Part shown: positions 1 through 8,976 of the stretch, piece by piece | Numbering within the stretch: position 1 is the stretch's first letter | Layout: every line of letters starts with the position of its first letter | Assembly: GCF_900101955.1 (NCBI RefSeq) | Contig: NZ_FNAQ01000007.1 | Span: forward strand, 18,391-82,390 | Direction of reading: 5' to 3' | Source of the DNA: Desulfuromonas thiophila | Lineage (GTDB): Bacteria > Desulfobacterota > Desulfuromonadia > Desulfuromonadales > Desulfuromonadaceae | DNA: 64,000 nt | Position numbers and translations under genes: made by a program | The notes under the pieces: model-generated | Seen by the model: the letters and a program-made list of their open reading frames with translations, nothing else | Databases searched by the model: none | Told to the model about the DNA's origin: nothing

Positions 1-1
1 T

Positions 2-1156
2 GAAACCAGCCGCAAGCGTATCAACAATCTTGGCTTCTTCAGCGAGGTTAATGTGGATGCCGTGGCGCACCCGGATGACCCGACGCGGATGGATGTCCAT
101 GTCGATGTCAAGGAACAGCCCACCGGTACCTTCAGCGTCGGTTTCGGCTATTCCTCCACCGACGGCTTCATCGGTCAGGGCTCCATCAGTCAGGACAACT
201 TTCTGGGCAATGCCTGGCGCCTGAATCTGGCGGCTTCCATCGGCGGTGATTACAACAATTATCGCATCGGCCTGCTTGATCCCTATTTTCTTGATCGCAA
301 TCTGGCCTTGGGTTTCGATCTGTACAAGACCGACCGGGAATGGGATGAATACGATGTTGAGACCACCGGCGGCCAGATCAAGCTCGGCGTGCCGCTGTCG
401 TATGAAAACCGCCTGTTCTTTGTTTATAAATACGAACAGAAGGAGATCTACGATGTTGATCCCTGGTCTTCGGTCTATATACGCAGCCAGGAGGGTAGGT
501 CGACGGTCTCATCGCTCTATGCCTCCATTTCACGCAATACCACCGATTTCCGGCCCGATCCCAGCCGGGGGTACATGTCGGAATTCTCCGTCGAATACGC
601 CGGTCTTGGCGGTACCGAACGTTTTGTCAAAACCATTGCCGATCATCGCCATTTCTTTCCGCTGATGTGGGACTGGGTGTTTTCGCCCCACGGTCAGATT
701 GGCTACCTGACCGAGATCGGCGGCCAGGAACTGCCCCTCGACGAGCGGTTTTATCTCGGCGGTATCAACACCATGCGCGGATTCGATACCCGCGAGGTCG
801 GCCCCTGGCAGCCGCGTGGCTATCCGCAGTACGACGAAAGCGGTAATCTGATTGGCTACGCGCCGTCAGAAACCGAGCGCGATTATATCGGCGGGGTCAA
901 GGTGGCCTTCTTCAACTTCGAACTCATCTTCCCCCTGCTTAAGGACGCTGGTCTCAAGGGTGTGCTGTTTGTCGATGTCGGTAACGCCTGGGGTGAGGAC
1001 GAGGAGTATTTCTCCGACATGCGTTACAGCGCCGGCGCTGGTATTCGCTGGAACAGCCCGTTGGGGCCGCTGCGGCTGGAATGGGGCTACAACCTCGATC
1101 CGTATGACTATGAAGACAAGTCGAAATTCGACTTCTCCATCGGCAAGTTTTTCTAG
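2..1156 (+). CDS. bamA: Outer membrane protein assembly factor BamA (3' part)
   Basis: BamA is the Omp85-family barrel that inserts beta-barrel proteins into the outer membrane. The reading frame is open from the first bases, so the gene starts upstream of the window; 384 residues are visible. The first residues (ETSRKRINNLGFFSEVNVD) are the end of the last POTRA domain, and the rest is the Bac_surface_Ag barrel. The barrel carries the conserved L6-loop (M/V)RGF motif around residue 260 of the visible part, in NTMRGFDTREVGP, and ends in phenylalanine (GKFF) as barrel proteins do. ompH/skp follows 45 bp downstream, the usual bamA-skp-lpxD arrangement. Family assignment is firm; nothing can be said about the missing N-terminus. 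Confidence 0.95.
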   Translation, partial: ETSRKRINNLGFFSEVNVDAVAHPDDPTRMDVHVDVKEQPTGTFSVGFGYSSTDGFIGQGSISQDNFLGNAWRLNLAASIGGDYNNYRIGLLDPYFLDRNLALGFDLYKTDREWDEYDVETTGGQIKLGVPLSYENRLFFVYKYEQKEIYDVDPWSSVYIRSQEGRSTVSSLYASISRNTTDFRPDPSRGYMSEFSVEYAGLGGTERFVKTIADHRHFFPLMWDWVFSPHGQIGYLTEIGGQELPLDERFYLGGINTMRGFDTREVGPWQPRGYPQYDESGNLIGYAPSETERDYIGGVKVAFFNFELIFPLLKDAGLKGVLFVDVGNAWGEDEEYFSDMRYSAGAGIRWNSPLGPLRLEWGYNLDPYDYEDKSKFDFSIGKFF

Positions 1157-1201
1157 TGACCCGCCGTCTGTGATGACGGCCTTTCGAAAGGACATCTCCG
1201 T

Positions 1202-1723
1202 ATGAAAACCCTGCTCAGTCTGGCAACCCTGCTGCTGCTGTTGGCCACTGCCGCCGGCGCCGCCGATCTCAAGCTCGGCTATGTCGATCTGCAGAAGGCC
1301 CTGTCGGTGTCGGAAGCCGGCAAGGTGGCCAAAGCCAAGATCGAAAGCGAGATCGCTGCCATTGAGGATCAGGTACAGCAGCGCCAGAGTGATCTGTCGG
1401 CTTTGCAGGAATCGCTCAAGAAGCAGGCAGCCCTGCTGGCAGAGGAGGCCCGCCGCGACAAGGAACTCGAATTCCAGCAGCAGGTGAAGGACTATCAGCG
1501 CTACGTCAAGGACAAGCAGGATGAGATGCGTGGCAAGGAAGCGGCCTACACCCAGCAGATCCTGCGTGATCTTGGTGCCCAAGTGGTCGAGCTGTGCAAG
1601 AAGGAGAAGATCAGCATGATGATGGAGAAGAGTCAGCTGGTTTACGCCAGCGAAGCTCTCGACTTCACCGACAAGCTTATTGAAGCCTATAACCGCGCCT
1701 ACAAGGACGGTCACAAGAAATAG
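1202..1723 (+). CDS. skp: OmpH/Skp family periplasmic chaperone
   Basis: Periplasmic holdase chaperone that keeps unfolded outer membrane proteins soluble on the way to BamA. The 173-residue product has a typical Sec signal peptide (MKTLLSLATLLLLLATAAGA, residues 1-20), then the OmpH opening LKLGYVDLQKAL, and a long charged, Gln- and Lys-rich helical stretch (about residues 45-130) that would form the coiled-coil tentacles. Size fits the family (150-190 aa). An AAAGGA ribosome binding site lies just before the ATG. It sits between bamA and lpxD, as in most Proteobacteria. Confidence 0.93.
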   Translation: MKTLLSLATLLLLLATAAGAADLKLGYVDLQKALSVSEAGKVAKAKIESEIAAIEDQVQQRQSDLSALQESLKKQAALLAEEARRDKELEFQQQVKDYQRYVKDKQDEMRGKEAAYTQQILRDLGAQVVELCKKEKISMMMEKSQLVYASEALDFTDKLIEAYNRAYKDGHKK

Positions 1724-1750
1724 CCCTTCCACGAACAGGATGAACCGCGC

Positions 1751-2788
1751 ATGGTAACACTGGCACAGCTGGCCGAATGGGTCGGCGGCCGGGTGGTGGG
1801 GGACGACCAGCTCCGGATTGCGGCGCTGGCGCCCCTTGACCAGGCCGGTCCCGGCACCATTACCTTTCTGGCCAATCCGAAGTACCTGCCGGCCCTCAGA
1901 ACGACGCGCGCCTCGGCGGTGATCATCGATAAACCGCTGGAGCGCGCCGATCTGGCCTATCTGGTGTGTGACAATCCTTATCTGGCCTTCGCCAAGGTGC
2001 TCACCCGCCTGCATGTCCGGCCGCCGGCGCCTCTCGGGGTGCTGCCCGGTGCGTCGCTGGCGCCGACAGCGGAGCTGGGCGAACAGGTCACCGTTCATCC
2101 CGGCGCGGTGATTGGCGAACGGGTACGTCTTGGCGACGGCTGCCTGATTCACCCCAACGTGGTGCTTTATGCCGATGTTCAGATCGGTCCCGGCTGCGTG
2201 CTGCACGCCGGCGTGGTGATCCGTGAAGGCTGCCGCCTCGGTGCCCGCGTCATTGTTGGGCCCAACGCTGTCATTGGCAATGACGGCTTCGGTTTCGCGC
2301 CCGAGGACGGGGGTTATTACAAGATTCCCCAGGTCGGAATCGTTGAAATTGGTGACGATGTTGAAATCGGCGCCTGCGCCTGTATAGATCGCGCCACCTT
2401 CGGTGTGACCCGTGTCGGCCGAGGCTGCAAGATCGATAATCTGGTGCAGATTGGCCACAATGTCACGGTGGGCGAGGATACGGTGATGGCTGCCCAGGCC
2501 GGTGTCGCCGGCAGCACCCGCGTCGGCCGGCATTGCACCTTTGGTGGCCAGTCCGGCACCGCTGGCCATATCCGCGTTGGCGACAACCTGACCCTGGCCG
2601 GTCGGGGCGGTATCGTCGGCAACATTGCCGGTGACCAAGTGGTGTCGGGTGTCCCGGCCATTCCGCACCGCGATTGGCTCAAGGCCAGCGCGGCCTTCGC
2701 CCAGCTGCCGCAGATGCGGCGCGAACTGGCCGATCTGCGCAGACAGCTGGCGGCACTGCAGCAGGGTCTGACCGTATCGGATAAGTGA
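1751..2788 (+). CDS. lpxD: UDP-3-O-(3-hydroxyacyl)glucosamine N-acyltransferase
   Basis: Third enzyme of lipid A synthesis; it N-acylates UDP-3-O-acylglucosamine from hydroxyacyl-ACP in the cytoplasm. The 345 residues show the N-terminal LpxD domain (about 1-100, with GPGTITFLANPKY), then many hexapeptide repeats of a left-handed beta helix, and a C-terminal helix with Leu/Arg repeats (QLPQMRRELADLRRQLAAL). The catalytic histidine lies in NLVQIGHNVTVG near residue 237. The stop codon is followed at once by fabZ, so the two are co-transcribed. Length and motifs are standard. Confidence 0.96.
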   Translation: MVTLAQLAEWVGGRVVGDDQLRIAALAPLDQAGPGTITFLANPKYLPALRTTRASAVIIDKPLERADLAYLVCDNPYLAFAKVLTRLHVRPPAPLGVLPGASLAPTAELGEQVTVHPGAVIGERVRLGDGCLIHPNVVLYADVQIGPGCVLHAGVVIREGCRLGARVIVGPNAVIGNDGFGFAPEDGGYYKIPQVGIVEIGDDVEIGACACIDRATFGVTRVGRGCKIDNLVQIGHNVTVGEDTVMAAQAGVAGSTRVGRHCTFGGQSGTAGHIRVGDNLTLAGRGGIVGNIAGDQVVSGVPAIPHRDWLKASAAFAQLPQMRRELADLRRQLAALQQGLTVSDK

Positions 2789-2797
2789 GTGAATTCC

Positions 2798-3241
2798 ATG
2801 TACCTGACGACAACCGAAATTATGCAACGTCTGCCGCACCGCTACCCGTTTCTGCTGGTCGATGCCATCGAAAGCTATGACCCGGCCGAGGGCTGCATTG
2901 TTGGCATCAAGAATGTGACCATCAATGAACCCTTTTTCCAAGGGCATTTCCCTGGTCACCCGATCATGCCCGGTGTGCTGATTATCGAGGCCATGGCCCA
3001 GGTCGGCGGCCTGTTTGCTACCTTAAGCGACGCCATTGGCGGCGACAAGGTGACCTATTTCACCGGTATCGACGGTGCCCGTTTCCGCCGGCCGGTGCGG
3101 CCCGGTGATGTGCTGCGCATGTCCCTGAAGCTGCTGCGCTGCCGCCGGGGCATCTATCAGTTCCAGGGTGAGGCCCGGGTGGGTGAAGCCCTGGTGGCCG
3201 AGGCCGAACTCAAGGCTACCTTTGCCGACAAGGAAGGTTGA
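2798..3241 (+). CDS. fabZ: 3-hydroxyacyl-[acyl-carrier-protein] dehydratase FabZ
   Basis: Dehydrates 3-hydroxyacyl-ACP in fatty acid synthesis and competes with LpxA/LpxD for the same substrate, which is why it sits in lpx operons. The hot-dog fold motif FFQGHFPGHPIMPGVLIIEA contains the catalytic His and Glu. I chose the ATG at 2798, which gives the usual 147 residues beginning MYLTTTEIMQRLPHRYPFLL. A GTG at 2789, directly after the lpxD stop, would add three residues (MNS) and cannot be excluded. It ends 9 bp before lpxA. Confidence 0.95.
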   Translation: MYLTTTEIMQRLPHRYPFLLVDAIESYDPAEGCIVGIKNVTINEPFFQGHFPGHPIMPGVLIIEAMAQVGGLFATLSDAIGGDKVTYFTGIDGARFRRPVRPGDVLRMSLKLLRCRRGIYQFQGEARVGEALVAEAELKATFADKEG

Positions 3242-3250
3242 ACAACCGCT

Positions 3251-4027
3251 ATGGCGATACATCCGACAGCAATCATCGAGCCTGGAGCGAAGCTGGCGGC
3301 CGATGTCGAAATCGGTCCTTACAGTCTGATCCGCAAGGATGTGGTCATTGGCTCCGGCTGCTGGATCGGGCCGCATGTGGTCATCGAGGGCTATACCGAG
3401 ATCGGTCGCGACAACCGCATCTTTCAGTTTGCCTCGGTTGGTGCCGAGCCTCAGGATCTGAAGTTTCACGGCGAGATCAGCACCCTGAAGATCGGCGATC
3501 GCAACACCATCCGTGAATCGGTCACCATTCACCGTGGCACCGAGGATGGCGGCGGTGAGACCCGTATCGGTAACGACAACCTGCTGATGGCCTATAGCCA
3601 TGTGGCGCATGATTGCCGTATCGGTGATCATGTGATTCTGGCCAATGCCGCCACCCTGGCCGGCCATGTCACCGTTGAGGATCATGCCATCCTCGGTGGC
3701 ATGTCGGCGGTTCACCAGTTTACCCGCATCGGCTGTCATGTGATGGTCAGCGGCGGTTCGATGGTGGCGCAGGACCTGGTGCCCTATGTCATTGCGCAGG
3801 GCGACCGCGCCACGGTGGTGGGATTGAATCTGGTGGGGCTCAAGCGGCGCGGCTTTGATGAGTCAACCCTGGCAGCCCTGAAAAAGGCCTATAAGCTGCT
3901 GTTCCGCTCCAGTTTGCGGCAGGAGGAGGCTCTTGAAGCCATCCTGCAGCAGGATACCGACTGCACCGATCAGGTGCGCCATCTGGTGGATTTTGTCCGC
4001 GCCAGTGTGCGTGGCATTGCCCGCTGA
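3251..4027 (+). CDS. lpxA: UDP-N-acetylglucosamine O-acyltransferase
   Basis: First enzyme of lipid A synthesis: it transfers a 3-hydroxyacyl chain from ACP to the 3-OH of UDP-GlcNAc. The 258-residue product begins MAIHPTAIIEPGAKL and shows ten or so hexapeptide repeats of a left-handed beta helix. The catalytic His is in MAYSHVAHDCRIG (about residue 120), and the C-terminal helical domain follows YVIAQGDRATVVGLN. An AAGGAAGG ribosome binding site overlaps the end of fabZ. Length matches the family (255-265 aa). Confidence 0.96.
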   Translation: MAIHPTAIIEPGAKLAADVEIGPYSLIRKDVVIGSGCWIGPHVVIEGYTEIGRDNRIFQFASVGAEPQDLKFHGEISTLKIGDRNTIRESVTIHRGTEDGGGETRIGNDNLLMAYSHVAHDCRIGDHVILANAATLAGHVTVEDHAILGGMSAVHQFTRIGCHVMVSGGSMVAQDLVPYVIAQGDRATVVGLNLVGLKRRGFDESTLAALKKAYKLLFRSSLRQEEALEAILQQDTDCTDQVRHLVDFVRASVRGIAR

Positions 4028-4066
4028 CCGCTGCGCTCTGCCCTGCCTCGATTCGCGGAATCGCCC

Positions 4067-5284
4067 ATGTCTTCCATGCCGTCCCCATTCCCTTATGGCG
4101 CCAGTCCGCAGCTGAGTCTTGCCACCGATCCCGACTGTCGCCGGGTGTTGCTGGTGGCTGGTGAGGCGTCTGGCGATCTGCTCGGTGCCCATCTGGCCCA
4201 GGCCCTGCTGCGCCAGGATTCACGGCTGCAGCTCTATGGTCTGGGCGGTGAACGCATGGCGGCGGCCGGCTGCCGCTTGCTGGCACCGGCCAGCGCTTTG
4301 TCGGTCATGGGGCTGGTGGAGGTGGTGCGTCATCTGCCGCGGATTCTGGCGGTGTTCCGCCTGCTGACCGGGGCTTTGCGCGGTCCGCTGCGACCTGATC
4401 TGGTGATTCTGATCGATTCGCCGGATTTCAATCTGCCTCTGGCGACACGGGCGCGCCGCGCCGGTGTGCCGGTACTGTATTACGTCAGTCCCCAGGTCTG
4501 GGCCTGGCGCGCCGGCCGGGTCAGACGCATTGCCCGTGATGTTGCCAAACTGGCAGCCATTCTGCCTTTTGAACCCGCCTGCTATCAGGGCTTGCCTCTT
4601 GATGTGCGTTATGTCGGCCATCCTTTGCTGGATGAGGTCGATCGTGCCGGCGCCGAACCACCGCTGCCGGCGGCAGCCTGGCCGGAACGGACCACTGCCT
4701 GGCCGCTCATCGGACTGTTTCCCGGCAGCCGGCCGACGGAGCTGGCCTTTTCCGTGCCGCTGCTGCTGGAAACCGCCCGTCGTCTGCGCCAGATTTATCC
4801 GACAGCTGCGTTTATTGTTCCGCTGGCCCCCGGTCTGGCGGCCGCACCCCTGCGCCAGGCTATCACCGCCGCTGGTCTGCCGATTCGCCTGACCGACGCC
4901 AGTGTCTACGCTGTCGCGCGGTCGTGCACGCTGGTGCTGGCGGTGTCCGGTACCGTCACCCTGCAGGTGGCGCTGATGGAGACGCCTTTGATTCTGTTCT
5001 ATCGCACGGCACCGCTGTCCTATGCTCTGGGCCGCCTGCTGGTGCGTATCCGCCATTTCGGCCTGCCCAATATCATTGCCGGTCGCCGGCTGGTGCCGGA
5101 GCTGCTACAGCATGAGGCCAGCCCTGAGCGGCTGGTGGCCGAGGCGCGGCGTCTGCTTGATCAGCCGGCCCTGGTTCGACAGCTGCGTGATGAACTGCGT
5201 GGTCTGCGTCAGCAGATGGGCACACCCGGTTGTGCCGAGCGGGTGGCCGCCATGGCCTTCGAATTGCTGGGACAGCGGCCATGA
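4067..5284 (+). CDS. lpxB: Lipid-A-disaccharide synthase
   Basis: GT19 glycosyltransferase that condenses UDP-2,3-diacylglucosamine with lipid X to form the beta-1,6 lipid A disaccharide at the inner membrane. Hallmarks seen are VLLVAGEASGDLLGAHL near the N-terminus, DSPDFNLPLATRARRAG, YYVSPQVWAWRAGRV, and a donor-binding LFPGSRPTEL. The 405 residues run about 20 longer than usual at the N-terminus; the MSSMPSPF start is the first in frame, and a later start cannot be excluded. The stop codon overlaps the msbA start (ATGA). Many Desulfuromonadia have lpxI between lpxA and lpxB; it is absent here. Confidence 0.95.
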   Translation: MSSMPSPFPYGASPQLSLATDPDCRRVLLVAGEASGDLLGAHLAQALLRQDSRLQLYGLGGERMAAAGCRLLAPASALSVMGLVEVVRHLPRILAVFRLLTGALRGPLRPDLVILIDSPDFNLPLATRARRAGVPVLYYVSPQVWAWRAGRVRRIARDVAKLAAILPFEPACYQGLPLDVRYVGHPLLDEVDRAGAEPPLPAAAWPERTTAWPLIGLFPGSRPTELAFSVPLLLETARRLRQIYPTAAFIVPLAPGLAAAPLRQAITAAGLPIRLTDASVYAVARSCTLVLAVSGTVTLQVALMETPLILFYRTAPLSYALGRLLVRIRHFGLPNIIAGRRLVPELLQHEASPERLVAEARRLLDQPALVRQLRDELRGLRQQMGTPGCAERVAAMAFELLGQRP

Positions 5285-7029
5285 AGCCGCCGGTCCTGCA
5301 GGTCTATCGCCGGCTGCTGACCTACTCGCGACCCTACGCCCGCCGGATCGTTGTGGCCATGCTGGCTTCGCTGGGCGTGGCGGCGACGGATGTTGGTGTC
5401 GCCAAGCTGGTGCAGCCGCTGGTCGACGAGGTGCTGGTGCGGCGCGAGCTGTGGCTGGTCAACCTGGTGCCACTGATCGTCATCGGCCTGGCCCTGCTCA
5501 AGGGCCTGTCCCGTTATGTGCAGGAATACTTCATCAAGACCGCTGGCCAGCTGGTGGTGCAGGATCTGCGCAACGATCTCTATCGTCATTGCCTGCGCCA
5601 GTCGCTTGGCTTCTACAGCCAGACGCCGGCCGGTGCCCTGGTGTCGCGTGTGGTCAACGATGTCGGCATGCTGCAGAAGTCGGCTGCCGATGAACTGGTG
5701 GCCATGGTGCGCGAGGGCCTGACCCTGGTTGGTCTGGTGGGTCTGCTGTTCTACAATGACTGGCGCCTGGCGCTGGTGGCCTTTGTGGTGTTGCCGGTGG
5801 CACTGGTGCCGGCCAGCCATATCGGGCGGCGCATCAAGAAGTATGTCCACAAAAGCCTCTCCAACATGGGCAATTTGACCGGAATCCTGCACGAGGCCTT
5901 CAGTGGCATCAAGGTGGTCAAAGCCTTTACCGGCGAGGAGACCGAGCGGCGCAAGTTTGAGGATGAAAATCTGCGTTATTATCAGCGGCTGGTCAAGGTG
6001 ATCCGTTACGATTCGGCCACCGCGCCGTTGGTGGAGTTGCTGGCCTCTTTTGGCGCCGCTGGCGTGCTCTGGTATGGTATTCATCGGGTGATGAACGGCG
6101 CCATCAGCCAGGGCGAGCTGTTTTCCTTTGTAACCGCCATGGGCATGATGTACGGCCCGATGAAGCGCCTGATCAAGACCAATAACGTTATCCAGAAGGC
6201 TGTCGGCGCTGCCGAGCGGGTGTTTGAAATGCTCGATCAGGCGCCCGGTCTGGTTGATGCCCCTGACGCGCTGACGCTGGCGCCGGTGCGTGGCCAGGTC
6301 TGCTTTGAACGGGTCTGGTTCGCCTATCAGGGCGAGGACTGGGTGTTGCGCGATTTCAGTCTGGTCGTGCCGCCGGGTCGGGTGGTGGCACTGGTTGGCG
6401 CCAGTGGTGCCGGCAAGTCGACCCTGATCGCGCTGCTGGCCCGTTTCTACGCCCCGCAGCGCGGCCGCATTCTGATTGATGGCTGCGACATCGCCGGGCT
6501 GACCCAGACCAGTCTGCGGGCCCAGATGGCGCTGGTGGATCAGGAAACCTTTCTGTTTCACGACAGTCTGCGCAACAACATCCGCTATGGCCGGCCGCAG
6601 GCGACTGATGCCGAGGTGGAGGAGGCGGCCCGGCAGGCCTATGCCGATGAGTTCATTCGTCAGCTGCCCGAGGGCTACGACACCCCGATCGGTGACCGGG
6701 GCGTGCGTCTGTCCGGCGGCCAACGCCAGCGCGTCTGTATTGCCCGCGCGATTTTGCGCGACGCCCCGATCCTGTTGCTTGACGAGGCTACCAGCGCCCT
6801 CGACAGCGAAAGCGAAGCGGTGGTGCAACAGGCGCTGGTCAACCTGATGCGGGGCCGCACCACCTTTGTGATCGCCCATCGGCTGTCGACCATTCGCCAT
6901 GCCGACGAGATTCTGCTGCTCGAAGACGGCCAGCTGCTTGAGCGTGGCCGCCACGACCAGCTGCTGGCGGCGAGGGGCGCCTATCACCGGCTCTACAGTT
7001 TGCAGTTTCATGACCAGGTGGCGCCATGA
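5281..7029 (+). CDS. msbA: Lipid A export ATP-binding/permease protein MsbA
   Basis: ABC half-transporter that flips the lipid A-core precursor across the inner membrane. The 582 residues hold an N-terminal six-helix transmembrane domain (about 20-310) and a C-terminal nucleotide-binding domain. The latter has Walker A GASGAGKST (near 373), Q-loop LVDQETFLF, signature LSGGQRQR (near 477), Walker B ILLLDEATSALD and H-loop IAHRLST. The ATG at 5281 overlaps the lpxB stop by four bases. An in-frame codon further upstream would lie inside lpxB and is not needed. Close relatives transport other lipids, but the lpxB/waaA context makes MsbA the best name. Confidence 0.94.
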   Translation: MKPPVLQVYRRLLTYSRPYARRIVVAMLASLGVAATDVGVAKLVQPLVDEVLVRRELWLVNLVPLIVIGLALLKGLSRYVQEYFIKTAGQLVVQDLRNDLYRHCLRQSLGFYSQTPAGALVSRVVNDVGMLQKSAADELVAMVREGLTLVGLVGLLFYNDWRLALVAFVVLPVALVPASHIGRRIKKYVHKSLSNMGNLTGILHEAFSGIKVVKAFTGEETERRKFEDENLRYYQRLVKVIRYDSATAPLVELLASFGAAGVLWYGIHRVMNGAISQGELFSFVTAMGMMYGPMKRLIKTNNVIQKAVGAAERVFEMLDQAPGLVDAPDALTLAPVRGQVCFERVWFAYQGEDWVLRDFSLVVPPGRVVALVGASGAGKSTLIALLARFYAPQRGRILIDGCDIAGLTQTSLRAQMALVDQETFLFHDSLRNNIRYGRPQATDAEVEEAARQAYADEFIRQLPEGYDTPIGDRGVRLSGGQRQRVCIARAILRDAPILLLDEATSALDSESEAVVQQALVNLMRGRTTFVIAHRLSTIRHADEILLLEDGQLLERGRHDQLLAARGAYHRLYSLQFHDQVAP

Positions 7030-7691
7030 AGGCGGTTGTCAACCGCCTGCTGTTATGGCTGGCGCCACCGCTGGCGGCTGTGCTGATTCGCTGTATTCAT
7101 TACACCAGCCGCTGTACCGTGGAGGGCGCTGACCAGCTGGAGCGCCTGTGGCGCCAGGGCCACTACGCCATTTTGTCGTCCTGGCACGACCAGCTGTTAC
7201 TGCTGGTGCGGGGCTATGGCGGTCAGGCCCGGATCCTGATCAGTCCGTCCTTCGATGGTGAACTCATTGCCCGCACCATGGCCTGTTTTGGCCATCAGGC
7301 GGTGCGCGGTTCGTCCAGTCGGGGCGGCCGGGCGGCGTTTCGCCAGTTGCTGCAGCTGGCGCGGCAGCCCGGTGAACTGGTGATCACGCCCGATGGCCCG
7401 CGCGGTCCGCGTCATCAGATCAAGGAAGGCGTCGTGCAGTTGGCACGGTTGTCCCGTCGGCCGGTGGTGCCGCTGGCGCTGGCCTGCAACCGGGGGCATC
7501 GCTTTGCCTCCTGGGATCGTTTTTTGCTGCCGTATCCCTTTGGCCGGCTGGTCTATGTTTATGGTGAACCGCTCTGGTGCGCTGCCGACGAGCCGCCGCA
7601 GGTGTTTCATGCCCGGCTGACGGCCGCGATGGCGGCGGCCAGCCAACGGGCCCGGCAGATTCTGGAGGCTCAGGGTGTATCTGCTGTATGA
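7026..7691 (+). CDS. DUF374 lysophospholipid acyltransferase-like protein
   Basis: A 221-residue member of the DUF374 (LPLAT-like) family often found between msbA and waaA in Desulfuromonadia. Visible family motifs are ILSSWHDQLLLL (the degenerate acyltransferase His/Asp motif), RGSSSRGGRAAFRQLL, and VITPDGPRGPRHQIKEGVVQL. A hydrophobic N-terminal stretch (about residues 7-25) could anchor it in the inner membrane. Its exact substrate is not established. In this context it may supply a late acyl chain to lipid A, since no LpxL/LpxM homologue is present here; that is inference. It overlaps msbA by 4 bp and waaA by 17 bp. Confidence 0.85.
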   Translation: MKAVVNRLLLWLAPPLAAVLIRCIHYTSRCTVEGADQLERLWRQGHYAILSSWHDQLLLLVRGYGGQARILISPSFDGELIARTMACFGHQAVRGSSSRGGRAAFRQLLQLARQPGELVITPDGPRGPRHQIKEGVVQLARLSRRPVVPLALACNRGHRFASWDRFLLPYPFGRLVYVYGEPLWCAADEPPQVFHARLTAAMAAASQRARQILEAQGVSAV

Positions 7692-8976
7692 TCTGCTTGT
7701 CAGCCTGACGCTGTTGCTGCTGGCACCCGGCTATCTGGTGCTGGGCTGGTTGCGTCGCAAGCCGCGCCAGGGTCTGGCCCAGCGTCTGGGATGCTTTCCG
7801 GCGGATCATTTTGCCGCCCTGCGCGGTCGGCCGGTAATCTGGATTCACGCGGTATCGGTTGGCGAGACCCGTGCTGCCGTACCGCTCATTCGCCACTTGC
7901 GGCAGCGCTGGCCACGGGCTGCGCTGGTGCTGTCCAGTGTCACCGAAACCGGTCACCAGATTGCCGGCGGCATTGCCGAGGTGGACGCGCGGCTGTATTT
8001 CCCGGTCGATAGCGGCCTGGTGATCCGCCGGGTGCTCGACCGGGTGCAACCTGACCTGGTGCTGATTGTTGAAACCGAGCTGTGGCCGCAGTTCATTCGG
8101 CAGTGCCATTTGCGACGGATTCCGCTGGCGCTGGTCAATGGTCGCATCTCCGATCGCTCGTTCCCGCGCTACCATGCCGTGCGCCGCCTGCTACGGCCGT
8201 TGTTGAGCCAGATCGCCTGTTTCTGTATGCAGTCCGCCATTGACGCCGAGCGTATTGCCCGCCTGGGCGCGCCGGCCGAACGCATTCTGACCACGGGCAA
8301 TCTCAAATTCGATCCCGCTGGTGCCTGCCTGCCCGACCAGGATGACGCCGCTTTGCGGGTGCAGTTCGGACTGGCGCCGCAGGTACGGGTGCTGGTGGCT
8401 GGCAGCACCCACGAGGGCGAAGAGGAGGCGGTACTGAGCGCTTTCCGCCAGCTGCGCCAGCGCGGCCACGAGCTGCTGTTGATTCTGGTGCCGCGCCATC
8501 CGCACCGTTGCCGTGCCCTGGCCGACCTGCTCGACAAAAACGGCCTGCCCTGGCGGTTGCGTTCGGCCGCGCCAGCCGAGCCTTTGGGCGCTGGCGCCGT
8601 GCTGCTGGTGGACAGCATTGGCGAGATGCTGCACTTTTATGCCCTGGCCGAACTGGTGTTTGTCGGTGGCAGCCTGGTGCCGGTTGGCGGGCATAATCTG
8701 TTGGAGGCGGCGCTGCTGCAAAAGGCAGCCCTGCACGGCCCGCACATGCACAATTTTCGGGAGATCGCCGCCTGGATCGGTCAGGCCCAGGGATTCGGTC
8801 TGGTGCAGGACGTGGCCGATCTGACGGCGCAGCTTGACCATCTGTTGCGTGACCCCGAACGTTGCCGCCGCAGCGGTACCCAGGCTTGGCAGTTGCTGCA
8901 GCGTCACGCTGGCGCCAGTGCCCGTACCCTTGAGGCGTTGCAGCCGCTGCTGCAGCGGCGCGGAATCGACTCATGA
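7675..8976 (+). CDS. waaA: 3-deoxy-D-manno-octulosonic acid transferase
   Basis: Adds Kdo from CMP-Kdo to lipid IVA; membrane-associated GT30 enzyme. The GTG start at 7675 gives MYLLYDLLVSLTLLLLAPGY, a single membrane anchor (residues 3-20). The conserved WIHAVSVGETRAAVPLI follows near residue 60, with the Glu acting as general base. Further motifs are NLKFD and the C-terminal donor-site signature FVGGSLVPVGGHNLLEA. Length (433) is normal. It overlaps the DUF374 gene by 17 bp and lpxK by four. The number of Kdo residues it adds cannot be read from sequence alone. Confidence 0.95.
   Translation: MYLLYDLLVSLTLLLLAPGYLVLGWLRRKPRQGLAQRLGCFPADHFAALRGRPVIWIHAVSVGETRAAVPLIRHLRQRWPRAALVLSSVTETGHQIAGGIAEVDARLYFPVDSGLVIRRVLDRVQPDLVLIVETELWPQFIRQCHLRRIPLALVNGRISDRSFPRYHAVRRLLRPLLSQIACFCMQSAIDAERIARLGAPAERILTTGNLKFDPAGACLPDQDDAALRVQFGLAPQVRVLVAGSTHEGEEEAVLSAFRQLRQRGHELLLILVPRHPHRCRALADLLDKNGLPWRLRSAAPAEPLGAGAVLLVDSIGEMLHFYALAELVFVGGSLVPVGGHNLLEAALLQKAALHGPHMHNFREIAAWIGQAQGFGLVQDVADLTAQLDHLLRDPERCRRSGTQAWQLLQRHAGASARTLEALQPLLQRRGIDS

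Noticed and set aside
866..2959. 697-residue open frame on the minus strand across bamA, ompH and lpxD
   Set aside because: It is antisense to three certain genes, has low-complexity His/Gln/Gly-rich sequence, and no family resemblance; GC-rich codon use on the + strand leaves few stops opposite.
5209..7011. 600-residue open frame opposite msbA
   Set aside because: Gln/His-rich shadow of a clear ABC transporter gene; no start signal or domain.
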